Origin: an uncultured Olsenella sp.
GTDB taxonomy: Bacteria; Actinomycetota; Coriobacteriia; Coriobacteriales; Atopobiaceae
NCBI GenBank assembly: GCA_949290055.1
Contig: CASEQJ010000013.1
Coordinates: 1-60,565, forward strand
Length of the DNA stretch: 60,565 nucleotides
Direction of reading: 5' to 3'
Shown: positions 26,400-34,728 of the stretch, piece by piece
Position numbering within the stretch: position 1 is the stretch's first letter
How the letters are laid out: each line of letters starts with the position of its first letter
The notes under the pieces: generated by a model
Database searches by the model: none
What the model saw: only the letters and a program-made list of their open reading frames with translations
What the model was told of the DNA's origin: nothing
Program-made: the position numbers and the translations under genes

Positions 26400-27098
26400 T
26401 TGGGAAAGCTGGGCGTCATTGGCGGCATGGGGCCTGAGGCCACGGCCTTCTTCTACGAGGAGGTCATAGCTCACACCGACGCGAGCCGCGACCAGGAGCA
26501 CCTCGACATGGTAATCATCAGCCAGGCCTCCATGCCCGATCGCACCCACGCGATCCTCACGGGCAACGACACCCGGCTGCTGGAGGTCATGCGCGAGGAC
26601 GCCCAGGCGCTCGAGACGCTCGGCTGCACCTGCATTGCCATACCCTGCAACACGTCGCACTACTTCTACGACCAGATTCAGTCCTTCACGAGCGTGCCGG
26701 TGATTCACATGCCCCGAGAGGCGGTGAGCGAGGCGGTCAGGACGCGCGGGGCGCGGCGAATCGGCGTCATGGGAACCGACGGAACCGTGCAGTCCGGCAT
26801 ATACGCGCGCGCCTGCGAGGCGGCGGGCGTCGAGTGCGTGGTCCCCTCCCCCGCGCGCCAGGCGGACGTCATGTCGATCATCTACGAGAACGTCAAGGCG
26901 GGCCACCCCGCCGACATGCGCAAGTTCGCCCTCGTGGTGGACGAGCTGGTGCGGCGCGGGTGCGACGCGATCATTCTTGCGTGCACCGAGCTCTCCGTGG
27001 TGAGGCGCCGCCAGGGCGCGCCCGAGACCTGCCTCGACGCCATGGACGTCCTCGTGCGCGAGGCCATTGTGCGCTCCGGCAAGCTCTACCGACCCTAG
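26400..27098 (+). CDS. Aspartate/glutamate racemase family protein
   Basis: 232 residues. The TTG start at 26400 has GGAGGGAAGAG upstream; a TTG ten codons earlier has no RBS. It starts [22 protein letters not shown]. Both catalytic cysteines are present: [14 protein letters not shown] and [10 protein letters not shown]. The family makes D-aspartate (or D-glutamate) without cofactor. No murI-like residues decide between them, but GMGPEAT is typical of aspartate racemases. Its stop overlaps the convergent hisI stop. A -10-like TATAGT lies at 26365-26370. It could feed the D-aspartate-ligase-like protein at 22254-23495. Confidence 0.87.
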   Translation: MGKLGVIGGMGPEATAFFYEEVIAHTDASRDQEHLDMVIISQASMPDRTHAILTGNDTRLLEVMREDAQALETLGCTCIAIPCNTSHYFYDQIQSFTSVPVIHMPREAVSEAVRTRGARRIGVMGTDGTVQSGIYARACEAAGVECVVPSPARQADVMSIIYENVKAGHPADMRKFALVVDELVRRGCDAIILACTELSVVRRRQGAPETCLDAMDVLVREAIVRSGKLYRP

Positions 27099-27460
27099 AG
27101 CCCGACGAGCTCCCTGAAGAAGCAGCTCCGGTGCCCCGTGTGGCACGCCGGCCCCGGAGAGTCCACCTCCACGAGCAGCGTGTCCGCGTCGCAGTCCACG
27201 AGCACGCGCCTCACCTGCTGCATGTTGCCGCTGGTGGCGCCCTTGTTCCAGAGCTCCTGTCGGCTGCGGCTCCAGAACCACGTGGTCCCGGTCTCGAGCG
27301 TGAGGGCAAGCGACTCCGCGCTCATCCACGCCACCATGAGCACCTCGCCGGTATCGGTCTGCTGCACCACGGCGGGGACCAGCCCGCGCTCGTCGAAGCG
27401 CACGTTTGCGGCGCCCGCCGCCAGCGGCTCGGTCTTCTCGCCCGCGTACTTCTCGCCCAT
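27095..27460 (-). CDS. hisI: Phosphoribosyl-AMP cyclohydrolase
   Basis: A 121-residue zinc enzyme for the third step of histidine synthesis. The start [12 protein letters not shown] at 27458-27460 follows GAAGGGGCAAC. The hallmarks are [30 protein letters not shown] and [26 protein letters not shown], with Asp and Cys metal ligands. It is separated from hisF by 100 bases holding two 22-bp palindromes. The stop codon overlaps the convergent racemase stop. Confidence 0.95.
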   Translation of the reverse strand: MGEKYAGEKTEPLAAGAANVRFDERGLVPAVVQQTDTGEVLMVAWMSAESLALTLETGTTWFWSRSRQELWNKGATSGNMQQVRRVLVDCDADTLLVEVDSPGPACHTGHRSCFFRELVGL

Positions 27461-27482
27461 GTTGCCCCTTCTATTCCCGTCC

Positions 27483-27504
27483 GACTTTTGAGGCCTCAAG
27501 AGTC
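27483..27504. repeat. 22-bp palindrome, copy 1, upstream of hisI
   Basis: Half-site GACTTTTGAGG followed by its near-perfect reverse complement (one mismatch), 23 bases before the hisI start. Confidence 0.75.
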
Positions 27505-27547
27505 GACGTTCGTGTTGCGTTTGCCCAGTTGGGCAGAAAAACCGCGT

Positions 27548-27569
27548 GACTTTTGAGGCCTCAAAAGTC
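27548..27569. repeat. 22-bp palindrome, copy 2, spanning the hisF stop
   Basis: Perfect palindrome with half-site GACTTTTGAGG, 65 bases from copy 1. The hisF TGA lies inside it. On the minus strand a T5 run follows six bases later, so it may also terminate transcription. Between the copies is a smaller GCCCAACTGGGC palindrome at about 27523-27534. Confidence 0.8.
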
Positions 27570-28328
27570 CAGGCGCACGGGAATGCCCTGGCTGGCCATG
27601 TACTCCTTGACCTGACGAATCGTGAAGGTGCCAAAGTGGAAGACGCTCGCGGCAAGCACGGCGTCCGCCTCGCCTTCGAGAATCCCCTCGGCGAAGTGCT
27701 CCAGGGTGCCAACGCCTCCGGAGGCAATGACGGGTATGGGCACGGCACGTGCCACCGCGCGGGTGAGCGCGAGGTCGAAGCCGTCCTTGGTGCCGTCGCG
27801 GTCCATGCTCGTGAGCAGGATCTCCCCGGCGCCGCGACGAGCCGCCTCCTCGGCCCAGGCGACGGCGTCAATGCCCGTGGCCTGGCGGCCGCCCGCGAGG
27901 TAGACCTCCCAGCGGTCCTCGCGGCCCACGCGCTTGGCGTCGATCGCGCAGATCACGGCTTGGGAGCCAAAGGCCGTGGCCGCCGCGGTAATGAGGCTCG
28001 GGTCGCGCACGGCGGCGGAGTTGAGCGAGACCTTGTCGGCGCCCGCCGCGATCATGGTGCGACAGCCCGCCACGTCGCGGAAGCCGCCACCCACCGTGTA
28101 GGGAATGCGCAGCTCGGCCGAGGCACGGCTGGCCAGCTCGATCGTGGTGGCGCGGTCGTCGGAGGTGGCGGTTATGTCCAGGAAGACGACCTCGTCGGCG
28201 CCCTCGTGGTCGTACTTGCGCGCCAGCTCCACGGGGTCGCCCGCGTCGCGCAGGCCCACGAAGTTGACGCCCTTGACCACACGGCCGTCCTTCACGTCCA
28301 GACACGGTATGACGCGCTTGGTCAGCAT
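27561..28328 (-). CDS. hisF: Imidazole glycerol phosphate synthase cyclase subunit
   Basis: A 255-residue TIM barrel that with HisH forms the imidazole ring. The start [23 protein letters not shown] at 28326-28328 follows GAAAGGAAGC. The catalytic Asp residues are in CLDVKDG and in [14 protein letters not shown]. Phosphate-binding segments are [25 protein letters not shown] and [10 protein letters not shown]. It is separated from the hisH-hisA block by an aldo/keto reductase gene and several repeats. Confidence 0.95.
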   Translation of the reverse strand: MLTKRVIPCLDVKDGRVVKGVNFVGLRDAGDPVELARKYDHEGADEVVFLDITATSDDRATTIELASRASAELRIPYTVGGGFRDVAGCRTMIAAGADKVSLNSAAVRDPSLITAAATAFGSQAVICAIDAKRVGREDRWEVYLAGGRQATGIDAVAWAEEAARRGAGEILLTSMDRDGTKDGFDLALTRAVARAVPIPVIASGGVGTLEHFAEGILEGEADAVLAASVFHFGTFTIRQVKEYMASQGIPVRLDF

Positions 28329-28349
28329 GGCTTCCTTTCGGGTTCGTCC

Positions 28350-28438
28350 GGGGCCTCGCCGTGCTTCTCGCAAGGCTCGGCGCTCACTACGTTCGCTCGC
28401 TGCGCGACTCGCCTTGCCGAGAAGCACGGCGAGGCCCC
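28350..28438. repeat. Large hairpin element E1
   Basis: A 21-bp perfect stem (GGGGCCTCGCCGTGC continuing TTCTCG) extended by CAAGGC/GCCTTG past a one-base bulge, loop about 34 nt containing GCTGCGCG. It lies 22 bases before the hisF start. Related to E2 and E3 by GTGYTTCT in the stem and GCTGCGCG in the loop. No T run, so not a simple terminator. Confidence 0.75.
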
Positions 28439-28480
28439 TGTCGCACGAAGGGTCCACATTGGCAAGCTTACCGGAGGTTG

Positions 28481-28545
28481 GGGGCGGGGCGCTCCTCTCG
28501 TCCCCGGGTCGTAACATGGGGCGGGGCGCCCTTCTCGTCCCCTGT
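28481..28545. repeat. Direct repeat pair, 37-bp spacing
   Basis: GGGGCGGGGCGC followed by TCTCGTCCCC occurs at 28481 and 28518 with few differences. It lies between hairpin E1 and palindromic element B copy 2 in the 460-base gap upstream of hisF. Confidence 0.6.
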
Positions 28546-28572
28546 TTTTCGCTCCCGCAACGTCCCAGGGAG

Positions 28573-28704
28573 GTTTTGGGCAACAAGTTTGATGCCCAGT
28601 CCGAAGATGATTCGGGTTTTGATTGCAAAACCTTGAAGAGCGCGGCAAGTAGACGAGAAAAACGTCCTTCTCGCCCGCAGCGCATAAAACCTGTTGCCCA
28701 AAAC
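28573..28704. repeat. Palindromic element B, copy 2
   Basis: 132 bp with terminal inverted repeats GTTTTGGGCAACA, extended by imperfect pairing of AGTTTGATGC with GCATAAAACC. Internal CAAAACCTTG lies 68 bases before the right TTGCCC box, exactly as in copy 1 (16161-16287). An embedded CGAGAAAAACG resembles the GAGAAGAAC word found in many leaders. The rest of 28329-28788 (28705-28788) shows only an extra CAAAACCTTGC-like word at about 28757-28767. Confidence 0.85.
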
Positions 28705-28788
28705 AGGGCAAAGCGCCTCGAGAGCGGCCACCCGTCAGACGCGCGGCAGACCAAAACCCAAAACCTTGCTTTTGCGGGCGATCGCCGC

Positions 28789-29976
28789 CTAGCCGGAGCG
28801 GCGCGACCAGGCCCTGAGGGCCCAGCCTACCGGGCCGGGCTGAAAGCGGCGGCCAACGTCGGCCAGGCGCGCGGGAATGTCTATGTGCTGGGGGCACTTT
28901 GCCGCGCAGGCGCCGCAGCGCACGCAGTTGCTCACGAGCTTGGGCTCGCTCGTGCGCACGGCGCTCGCGGCGTAGTACTGCCACGCTCCCGTGAACCAGC
29001 CGTGCGCGTAGCTCGCGTTGTAGGCCGAGAAGGACCCGGGGATGTTCACGCCGTGCGGACAGGGCATGCAGTAGTTGCACCCGGTGCAGCCAACGCGGTT
29101 GGCACGCTGGAACTCCGCCACCACGCGGGCGATCACCTGGTGCTGCTCGGGCGTGAGCGAGCCGGGAAGCGCCCGCTCGGCGATGACGACGTTCTCGTCC
29201 ACCTGCTCGGGTGCCGCCATGCCCGAGAGCAGCATCGTGACCTCCGGATGGTCCCACACCCACGAGAGACCCCAGGCCGCGGGCGTCGGCAGCTCGGCCG
29301 TCGCGGCGGCGTCGAGGACACGACGGGCGCCCTTGGGCAGCCTGCCGGCAAGGCGTCCACCGAGCAGCGGTTCCATGACGAACACGGCAAGGCCGCGCGC
29401 GGCAGCCGCGCGGAGCCCCGCGGTGCCCGCCTGGTACTTCTCGCCCACGTAGTTGTACTGAATCTGGCAGAAGTCCCAGTCGTAGGCGTCCAGGACCACG
29501 GGAAAGTCGCCCTCGCTGCCGTGGTAGGAGAAGCCGATCTGGCGAATGCGCCCCGCCTCGCGCTGGCGCGCGATCCAGCCCTCGACGCCCAGCTCGCGCA
29601 GGCGCTCCCACTGGGCGGGGCTCGTGACGTTGTGAATGAGGTAGTAGTCCACGTGGTCCGTGCGCAGGCGGCGCAGCTGCTCGTCGAAAATCCGGTCGAG
29701 GTCGGCGGCGGTGCGCACGGAACCGTGCGGGAGCTTGGTGGCTATGAGCACGCGGTCGCGCAGGCCAAGCTCCTCGAGGGCCGCGCCCACGCAGGCCTCG
29801 TTGCCCGGGTAGAGGTAGGCCGTGTCCAGGTAGTTAATGCCGCGCTCGACGGCGCGGGCAATGATCTGGCGCGCCTGGCGCGGATCGGGCCGGCCGAGCG
29901 TGCCGGGAAAGCGCATGCAGCCGACGCCGAGCGCGGAGATACGGTCGCCGTTTCTGGGGTTCACGCGGTATTGCAT
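28789..29976 (-). CDS. Aldo/keto reductase with C-terminal 4Fe-4S ferredoxin domain
   Basis: 395 residues. The start [14 protein letters not shown] follows CAGGAGCATCC. The N-terminal (alpha/beta)8 reductase has catalytic Asp and Tyr in YLDTAYLYP, Lys in LIATKLPHG and His in YYLIHNV. The C-terminal region carries two cysteine clusters, [17 protein letters not shown] and [18 protein letters not shown], expected to hold iron-sulfur centres. Such proteins are common in anaerobes; the substrate is unknown. It sits inside the histidine cluster between hisA and hisF without an evident link to that pathway. Confidence 0.9.
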   Translation of the reverse strand: MQYRVNPRNGDRISALGVGCMRFPGTLGRPDPRQARQIIARAVERGINYLDTAYLYPGNEACVGAALEELGLRDRVLIATKLPHGSVRTAADLDRIFDEQLRRLRTDHVDYYLIHNVTSPAQWERLRELGVEGWIARQREAGRIRQIGFSYHGSEGDFPVVLDAYDWDFCQIQYNYVGEKYQAGTAGLRAAAARGLAVFVMEPLLGGRLAGRLPKGARRVLDAAATAELPTPAAWGLSWVWDHPEVTMLLSGMAAPEQVDENVVIAERALPGSLTPEQHQVIARVVAEFQRANRVGCTGCNYCMPCPHGVNIPGSFSAYNASYAHGWFTGAWQYYAASAVRTSEPKLVSNCVRCGACAAKCPQHIDIPARLADVGRRFQPGPVGWALRAWSRRSG

Positions 29977-30062
29977 GGGATGCTCCTGTCGTTCGCGTCC
30001 GCAACGTCCTTCTCGCCAGGTTCGGCTCAGGTTCAGACCTGGGGCGAGGACAGCTCCTAGAA

Positions 30063-30175
30063 AATGGCAACTTGGCACAAATCTCCCTGCCAAGTCGGCC
30101 TTTATTAAGAAACCGGCGAGAAGAACCCCAGCTCGTGATTTTATCGTCGCGCCAAATTGGCAGAATCGAGGAAAG
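30063..30175. repeat. Element D, copy 1 (CTTGGCA modules)
   Basis: About 110 bp. Inverted CTTGGCA boxes at 30071 and 30088 are followed by AAGTCGGC, TTATTAAGA, GGCGAGAAGAAC, CCAG, TCG and GCCAAATTGGCA words. The same order recurs on the minus strand at 60340-60460. It fills the gap between hisA and the aldo/keto reductase gene. Confidence 0.75.
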
Positions 30176-30177
30176 CG

Positions 30178-30912
30178 TCAGCGGCATACCGCAAGCGCGT
30201 CCTCGAGCGAGAAGGACCCCTCGTAGAGGGCGCGGCCGGTAATGGCGCCCTCTATGACGTCCGGGCCGAGGGCCGCGAGCGCGCGCAGGTCGTCCAGGCT
30301 CGCAATGCCGCCCGAGGCGACCACGGGAAAGCCCGCAAACTCTGCCACGTGGCGGTAGGCCTCGGCGTCTATGCCGCAGCGCATGCCGTCGCGGGCGACG
30401 TCGGTGAAGACGAGGTGGCGATAGCCCAGGCTGGCGAGGCGGGCCACGAGCTCGTCGGCGGAGAGCGCCGCGCCCTCGCGCCAGCCGTTCACGCGCACTT
30501 CTCCGGCGCGCGCGGCGACGTCGGCGATCACGAGCTCGCCGAACTCGCGAGCCGCCGCCTCCGCGAAGGCGGGGTTGCGCACGAGCGCCGTGCCGATTGC
30601 TATGCGGCGCACGCCGAGGCCCGCGAGCCGCTCCACGGCCGCCATGGAGCGCACGCCGCCGCCGGCGTCGACCGAGAGGCCGTCCACGGCGCAGACCGCA
30701 CGGATCGCGGCGTCGTTAGCCGCCCGCGCCGCCTCGTCCTCCTCGAGCGTGGCGGAGAGGTCCACCACGTGAACCCAGCGCGCGCCGGCGTCACGGAACT
30801 TCTCGGCCACCGCAGCCGGGTCGTCGGAGTAGACGTCCATGCGGGAGCGCTTGCCGTTGGCGAGCCGCACCACGCGCCCGCCCACCAGGTCGATCGCCGG
30901 GAACAGAATCAT
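30178..30912 (-). CDS. hisA: HisA/PriA isomerase
   Basis: A 244-residue TIM barrel that isomerises ProFAR to PRFAR. The start MILFPAIDLVGGRVVRLANGKR at 30910-30912 follows AAGGAGGGGCG. The catalytic Asp is in AIDLVGG; LSVDAGGGVRSM and AIGTALVRNP bind phosphate; the second Asp is in VFTDVARDGM. In actinobacteria lacking trpF the same protein (PriA) also serves tryptophan synthesis. Whether that holds here cannot be told from this window. Confidence 0.94.
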   Translation of the reverse strand: MILFPAIDLVGGRVVRLANGKRSRMDVYSDDPAAVAEKFRDAGARWVHVVDLSATLEEDEAARAANDAAIRAVCAVDGLSVDAGGGVRSMAAVERLAGLGVRRIAIGTALVRNPAFAEAAAREFGELVIADVAARAGEVRVNGWREGAALSADELVARLASLGYRHLVFTDVARDGMRCGIDAEAYRHVAEFAGFPVVASGGIASLDDLRALAALGPDVIEGAITGRALYEGSFSLEDALAVCR

Positions 30913-30952
30913 GTTTCGCCCCTCCTTGCCGCGTTGCCGAGCGGGCCCGCCG

Positions 30953-31034
30953 TGAATAACGCACACAGTTTGCTTCAACTACACATATTCTCAGGAAAGA
31001 ATAACGCACATTGCAAACTATGCGCGTTATTTTG
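30953..31034. repeat. Structured element C, copy 2, overlapping the hisH stop
   Basis: TAACGC boxes at 30957 and 31002 (45 apart) and inverted GCGTTA at 31024. The ATATTC/CAGG core is shared with copy 1 at 18275-18355. The arm pairing AGTTTGC / GCAAACT differs in sequence from copy 1 but is maintained. The hisH TAA (31027-31029) is part of the right arm, so this element ends hisH. Confidence 0.8.
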
Positions 31035-31692
31035 CGTGGCCGCCCCCTTCGGAGCCCGCCAGCCGGACGAAGTTGCGCAGAATCGTGAGGCCCACCGCCG
31101 AGCTCTTCTCGGGGTGGAACTGCACGCCGTAGACGTTCTTCTCGTCCCAGACCGCCGAGGCGAAGCTGCGCGCGTAGTGCGTGCGCGCGGTCACGAGCTC
31201 CGCGGGAACGTCGTCCGCGAGCGCGTATGAGTGCGTGAAGTAGACGTGCGCGCCCTCCGCCACGTCCGCAAAGAGCGGGCACGCGCGGCCGAGCGGCGTG
31301 AGGTCGAGCTGGTCCCAGCCCACGTGGGGCACCTTGAGGCGCGAGGACTCCAGGCGCGTGGCGGAGCCGGCCATGACGCCCAGGCCCGCCACGGCAGAGC
31401 CGTCGTCCGTCTCGGTGCCGCGCTCAAAGAGCAGCTGAAGGCCGAGGCAGATTCCCAGGAACGGAGCGCCGCGGCGCAGAGCGGCGAGAATCGCCTCGTC
31501 CTGGCCGCTCTCGCGCAGGTAGGCCATGGCGTCGCCGAAGCTGCCCACGCCGGGCAGCACGAGGGCCGCCGCGCTGGCAATGGTCGCGGGGTCGTCCGAG
31601 ACGAGCGCCGAGCCGCCCGCGTCAACGAGTCCGCGCTCGACCGAGCGCAGGTTGCCCTTGTGGTAGTCGACGACGACGATCGGGCGCGACAT
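31027..31692 (-). CDS. hisH: Imidazole glycerol phosphate synthase glutaminase subunit
   Basis: A 221-residue class I glutamine amidotransferase supplying ammonia to HisF. The start MSRPIVVVDYHKGNLRSVERG overlaps the hisB stop as TAATG. The triad is Cys in GICLGLQLLFERG and His and Glu in VYGVQFHPEKSS. The last codons and stop lie in repeat element C. Confidence 0.95.
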   Translation of the reverse strand: MSRPIVVVDYHKGNLRSVERGLVDAGGSALVSDDPATIASAAALVLPGVGSFGDAMAYLRESGQDEAILAALRRGAPFLGICLGLQLLFERGTETDDGSAVAGLGVMAGSATRLESSRLKVPHVGWDQLDLTPLGRACPLFADVAEGAHVYFTHSYALADDVPAELVTARTHYARSFASAVWDEKNVYGVQFHPEKSSAVGLTILRNFVRLAGSEGGGHAK

Positions 31693-32279
31693 TACAGCGA
31701 CCCCTTCGTGGAGGGCACGTCGTCGACGCGCGGGTCGCTCTCGACGGCCTCGCGCAGGGCGCGCGCGGCCGCCTTGAACGTGGCCTCGATTATGTGGTGC
31801 GCGTTCTCGCCGGTCACCAGGCGCAGGTGCAGCGTGATGCCCGCCTCGCGCGCAAGGCCGACGAAGAACTCCTTCGCGAGCTCGGTGTCGAAGGAGCCCA
31901 CCTTGGCAGGGCCGATCGGGACGTCCCAGTAGAGCTCGCCGCGGCCGGAGAGGTCCACGGCAGCCATGACCAGCGCCTCGTCGAGCGGCACGAGCGCGCT
32001 CCCAAAGCGACGCACGCCGCGCTTGTCCCCGAACGCCTCGCGCAGGGCCTGGCCGAGCACAATGCCCGTGTCCTCGACGGTGTGGTGGTCGTCGACCTCG
32101 GTGTCGCCCTTGACGCGCGCCGTGAGGTCCACGAGCGAGTGGCGCGCAAGCGCGCAGAGCATGTGGTCGAAGAAGCCCACGCCGGTCTCGACGTCGGCGG
32201 CGCCGGTGCCGTCCAGATCGACGGAGATCCCAATGTCCGTCTCTGACGTGGCGCGGACGACCTTGGCGGTCCTTGTCAT
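31692..32279 (-). CDS. hisB: Imidazoleglycerol-phosphate dehydratase
   Basis: A 195-residue manganese enzyme, monofunctional (no phosphatase domain). The start MTRTAKVVRATSETD overlaps the hisC stop as ATGA. Metal-binding repeats are GFFDHMLCALARHS with DDHHTVEDTGI, and GENAHHIIEATFKA. The histidinol-phosphatase activity must be encoded elsewhere. Confidence 0.95.
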   Translation of the reverse strand: MTRTAKVVRATSETDIGISVDLDGTGAADVETGVGFFDHMLCALARHSLVDLTARVKGDTEVDDHHTVEDTGIVLGQALREAFGDKRGVRRFGSALVPLDEALVMAAVDLSGRGELYWDVPIGPAKVGSFDTELAKEFFVGLAREAGITLHLRLVTGENAHHIIEATFKAAARALREAVESDPRVDDVPSTKGSL

Positions 32280-33352
32280 GATTCCTCCCTTGCGAGCACC
32301 GTGAGCGCGTCGAGAAGAGCGTCGTTCTCCTCGCGCGTGCCCACGGTGAGTCTGAGACAGTCCTGCGTGAGCGGCGTGGAGCTGAAGTCGCGCACCAGAA
32401 TCGAGTGCTCGTCGCGCAGCCGATCCCACGTGCGGTGGGCGCTTGGCACGCGCGCCAGCACGAAGTTGGCGGCAGACGGCCAGACGCGCACGCCGGGCAG
32501 CGTGGAGAGGCCGGCGGCCAACCGCTCCCGCTCGGCCACGACGTCTGCCACGACGGGGGCGAGAAGGTCGCGGCGCTCGACGAAGGCGAGCGCGACAGCC
32601 TGGGCGAGCACGTCCACCGAGTATATCTGTCGCACGGCTCCGAGGGCGTCCACGACCGCGGGGTCCGCCACGAGGTAGCCCACGCGCAGGCCGGCGAGGG
32701 CAAAGGCCTTGGAGAGCGTGCGCAGCACCATGAGGCGGGGGTTGTCCGCGACGAGCGACACGAGACTCGCCTCCTCGCCCGCAAACTCGACGTAGGCCTC
32801 GTCCACGAGCACGAGCGCCTCGGTCTCGGCGAGCAGCCGCTCCACGAGCGCCCGCCCCACGAGGCCGCCCGTGGGGTTGTTGGGTGAGGTGAGGATCACG
32901 AGGGCGGCGTCTGCCGCGGCGGCGAGAAGGGCCTCGGCGTCCACTGAGAAGTCCTCCGCGTCGCGCGGGACGGCAACGACCGGCGTCTCGCACATTGCGG
33001 CGAAGTTGGCGTACTCGGCGAAGTCGGGCGGGCAGGTCACGACCGCGCGCCCGGGTCCGCCAAAGGCAAAGAGCAGGTTGAAGAGCAGCTCGTCGCCGCC
33101 GTTGCCCACGATCACGTGCGCGCGGTCCGTGCCGTGGCGCTCGGCCAGGGCGTCACGCAGGGCGTTTGCCATGGGGTCGGGATAGCGGTTGAGCGGCGTG
33201 GCCGCCACGGCGGCGCCGACCGCCTCGGCAAGCTCGGCCGGCAGCGGGTGCGTGTTCTCGTTCGCGGAGAGGTTCACGCGCACGGGCGTGAAGCGCGGGT
33301 CGTAGGGCTCGAATCCGCGCAGCGCCGGGCGCAGGCGCTCGGTGACCTCCAT
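32276..33352 (-). CDS. hisC: Histidinol-phosphate aminotransferase
   Basis: A 358-residue PLP enzyme, fold type I. The start MEVTERLRPALRGFEPYDP at 33350-33352 follows GGAGGTTTGATC and is two bases past the hisD stop. NLSANENTHPLP opens the substrate site. TSPNNPTGG and LVDEAYVEF bind PLP, and the Schiff-base Lys is in TLSKAFALAGLRVGY. It overlaps hisB by four bases. Confidence 0.95.
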   Translation of the reverse strand: MEVTERLRPALRGFEPYDPRFTPVRVNLSANENTHPLPAELAEAVGAAVAATPLNRYPDPMANALRDALAERHGTDRAHVIVGNGGDELLFNLLFAFGGPGRAVVTCPPDFAEYANFAAMCETPVVAVPRDAEDFSVDAEALLAAAADAALVILTSPNNPTGGLVGRALVERLLAETEALVLVDEAYVEFAGEEASLVSLVADNPRLMVLRTLSKAFALAGLRVGYLVADPAVVDALGAVRQIYSVDVLAQAVALAFVERRDLLAPVVADVVAERERLAAGLSTLPGVRVWPSAANFVLARVPSAHRTWDRLRDEHSILVRDFSSTPLTQDCLRLTVGTREENDALLDALTVLAREES

Positions 33353-33354
33353 GA

Positions 33355-34728
33355 TCAAACCTCCAGTGACACGAAGGGGCTGTCCCCTCGTATCGTCTCG
33401 GGCCAAGCGAGGGGGTGGGCGTCGGCGGCGTCGAAGGTGCCGCCCTCGGCGAGGCGTCGGCGCAGGCCCACGGAGAGCGCGTGCGCCCAGAGGCCCTCGG
33501 CCTGGGCGATCGTCTGCGTGGCGGGTGCGTCGGCGAGAAGCCCCTCGGGCGTGTAGCAGATCACGCTCGAGCGCTTCTGGAAGTCGTAGACGCCGAGCGG
33601 GTTGGCCCAGCGCGCCGTGCCGCCCGTCGGCAGTGTGTGGTTGGGCCCGGCCACGTAGTCGCCCAGGGGCTCGGAGCTCCAGGGCCCCACGAAGATCGCG
33701 CCGGCGTTGCGCACGCGGCCGAGGAGCCCGAGCGCGTCCGCGCAGTGAAGCTCCAGGTGCTCGGGCGCGATCACGTTGATCGCGTCCACGGCGGCGCCCA
33801 GCGTGTCGCAGACCACGGCCACCCCGCGCTCGTCCAGGCTCGTGCGAGTGATCTTCTCGCGCGGGCTCTGGGAGACGAGAAGCTCGACGGCCTCCCCCAC
33901 GCGCGCGACGAGCGCGGCGTCGCAGGTCACGAGGTAGCAGCTCGCCATGGGGTCGTGCTCAGCCTGGGCCATGAGGTCGGCGGCAACGACGCAGGGGTCG
34001 GCGTCTCCGTCCGCGAGCACGCAAACCTCGGAGGGGCCGGCCACCATGTCAATCCCCACGTCACCGGAGACGTAGCGCTTGGCGGCGGCCACGTAGGCGT
34101 TGCCCGGCCCCACGATCTTCTCGACCGCCGGGATCGACTCGGTGCCGTAGGCCACGGCGGCAATCGCCTGGGCACCGCCCACGGCGTAGACCTCGTCCAC
34201 GCCGGCGAGCGCCGCGGCAGCGAGGGTGTAGGCGGAGAGCGTGCCGTCCGCCTGTGGCGGCGTCACCATAACCACGCGCTCCACGCCCGCGACCTTGGCC
34301 GGGATTGTGTCCATGAGGACCGTCGAGGGGTACTGGGCGCGACCGCCGGGCACGTAGACGGCAGCGGAGGCCACCGGCGTCACCTTCACGCCGAGCATGG
34401 CCCCGTCGGCGCGCGTGGTGAACCAGGACTGCTCGCGCTCGCGCTCGTGGAAGTCGCGGATCTGGTCGCGCGCCTGGGTGAGCGCGGCCAGGAACTCGGG
34501 CGGCACGAGCTCGAGCGCGCCGGCGACCAGCTCGTCCGCCACGCGGAAGCTGCGCGGGCAGGCGCCGTCGAAGCGCAGACAGCAGTCGCGCACCGCCGCG
34601 TCGCCGCGCTCGCGCACGTCGTCCACGATCTTCTCGGCCGCCGCCATGACCTCGGCGGGAAGGACCCCCGAGCGGTTGAGGTCGGCCTGCGTGAGCCGCG
34701 CTCCCCCCTCAAGCGTTACCGTCCTCAT
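33355..34728 (-). CDS. hisD: Histidinol dehydrogenase
   Basis: A 457-residue zinc enzyme performing the last two oxidations to histidine. The start MRTVTLEGGARLTQAD overlaps the hisZG stop as ATGA. Conserved segments are VYVPGGRAQYPSTVLM, VYAVGGAQAIAAVAYGTESIP, KIVGPGNAYVAAAKR and VAGPSEVCVLAD. The catalytic pair is in NVIAPEHLELHC, and AGPNHTLPTGGTAR follows. Confidence 0.96.
   Translation of the reverse strand: MRTVTLEGGARLTQADLNRSGVLPAEVMAAAEKIVDDVRERGDAAVRDCCLRFDGACPRSFRVADELVAGALELVPPEFLAALTQARDQIRDFHEREREQSWFTTRADGAMLGVKVTPVASAAVYVPGGRAQYPSTVLMDTIPAKVAGVERVVMVTPPQADGTLSAYTLAAAALAGVDEVYAVGGAQAIAAVAYGTESIPAVEKIVGPGNAYVAAAKRYVSGDVGIDMVAGPSEVCVLADGDADPCVVAADLMAQAEHDPMASCYLVTCDAALVARVGEAVELLVSQSPREKITRTSLDERGVAVVCDTLGAAVDAINVIAPEHLELHCADALGLLGRVRNAGAIFVGPWSSEPLGDYVAGPNHTLPTGGTARWANPLGVYDFQKRSSVICYTPEGLLADAPATQTIAQAEGLWAHALSVGLRRRLAEGGTFDAADAHPLAWPETIRGDSPFVSLEV

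Noticed and set aside
28350..28438. Rho-independent terminator
   Set aside because: Stem is strong but the loop is about 34 nt and no T run follows on either strand; related copies conserve the loop.
31692..32993. N-terminally extended HisB with an arginine-rich domain
   Set aside because: The extension is hisC read in another frame. The ATG at 32279 with an ATGA overlap is the proper start.
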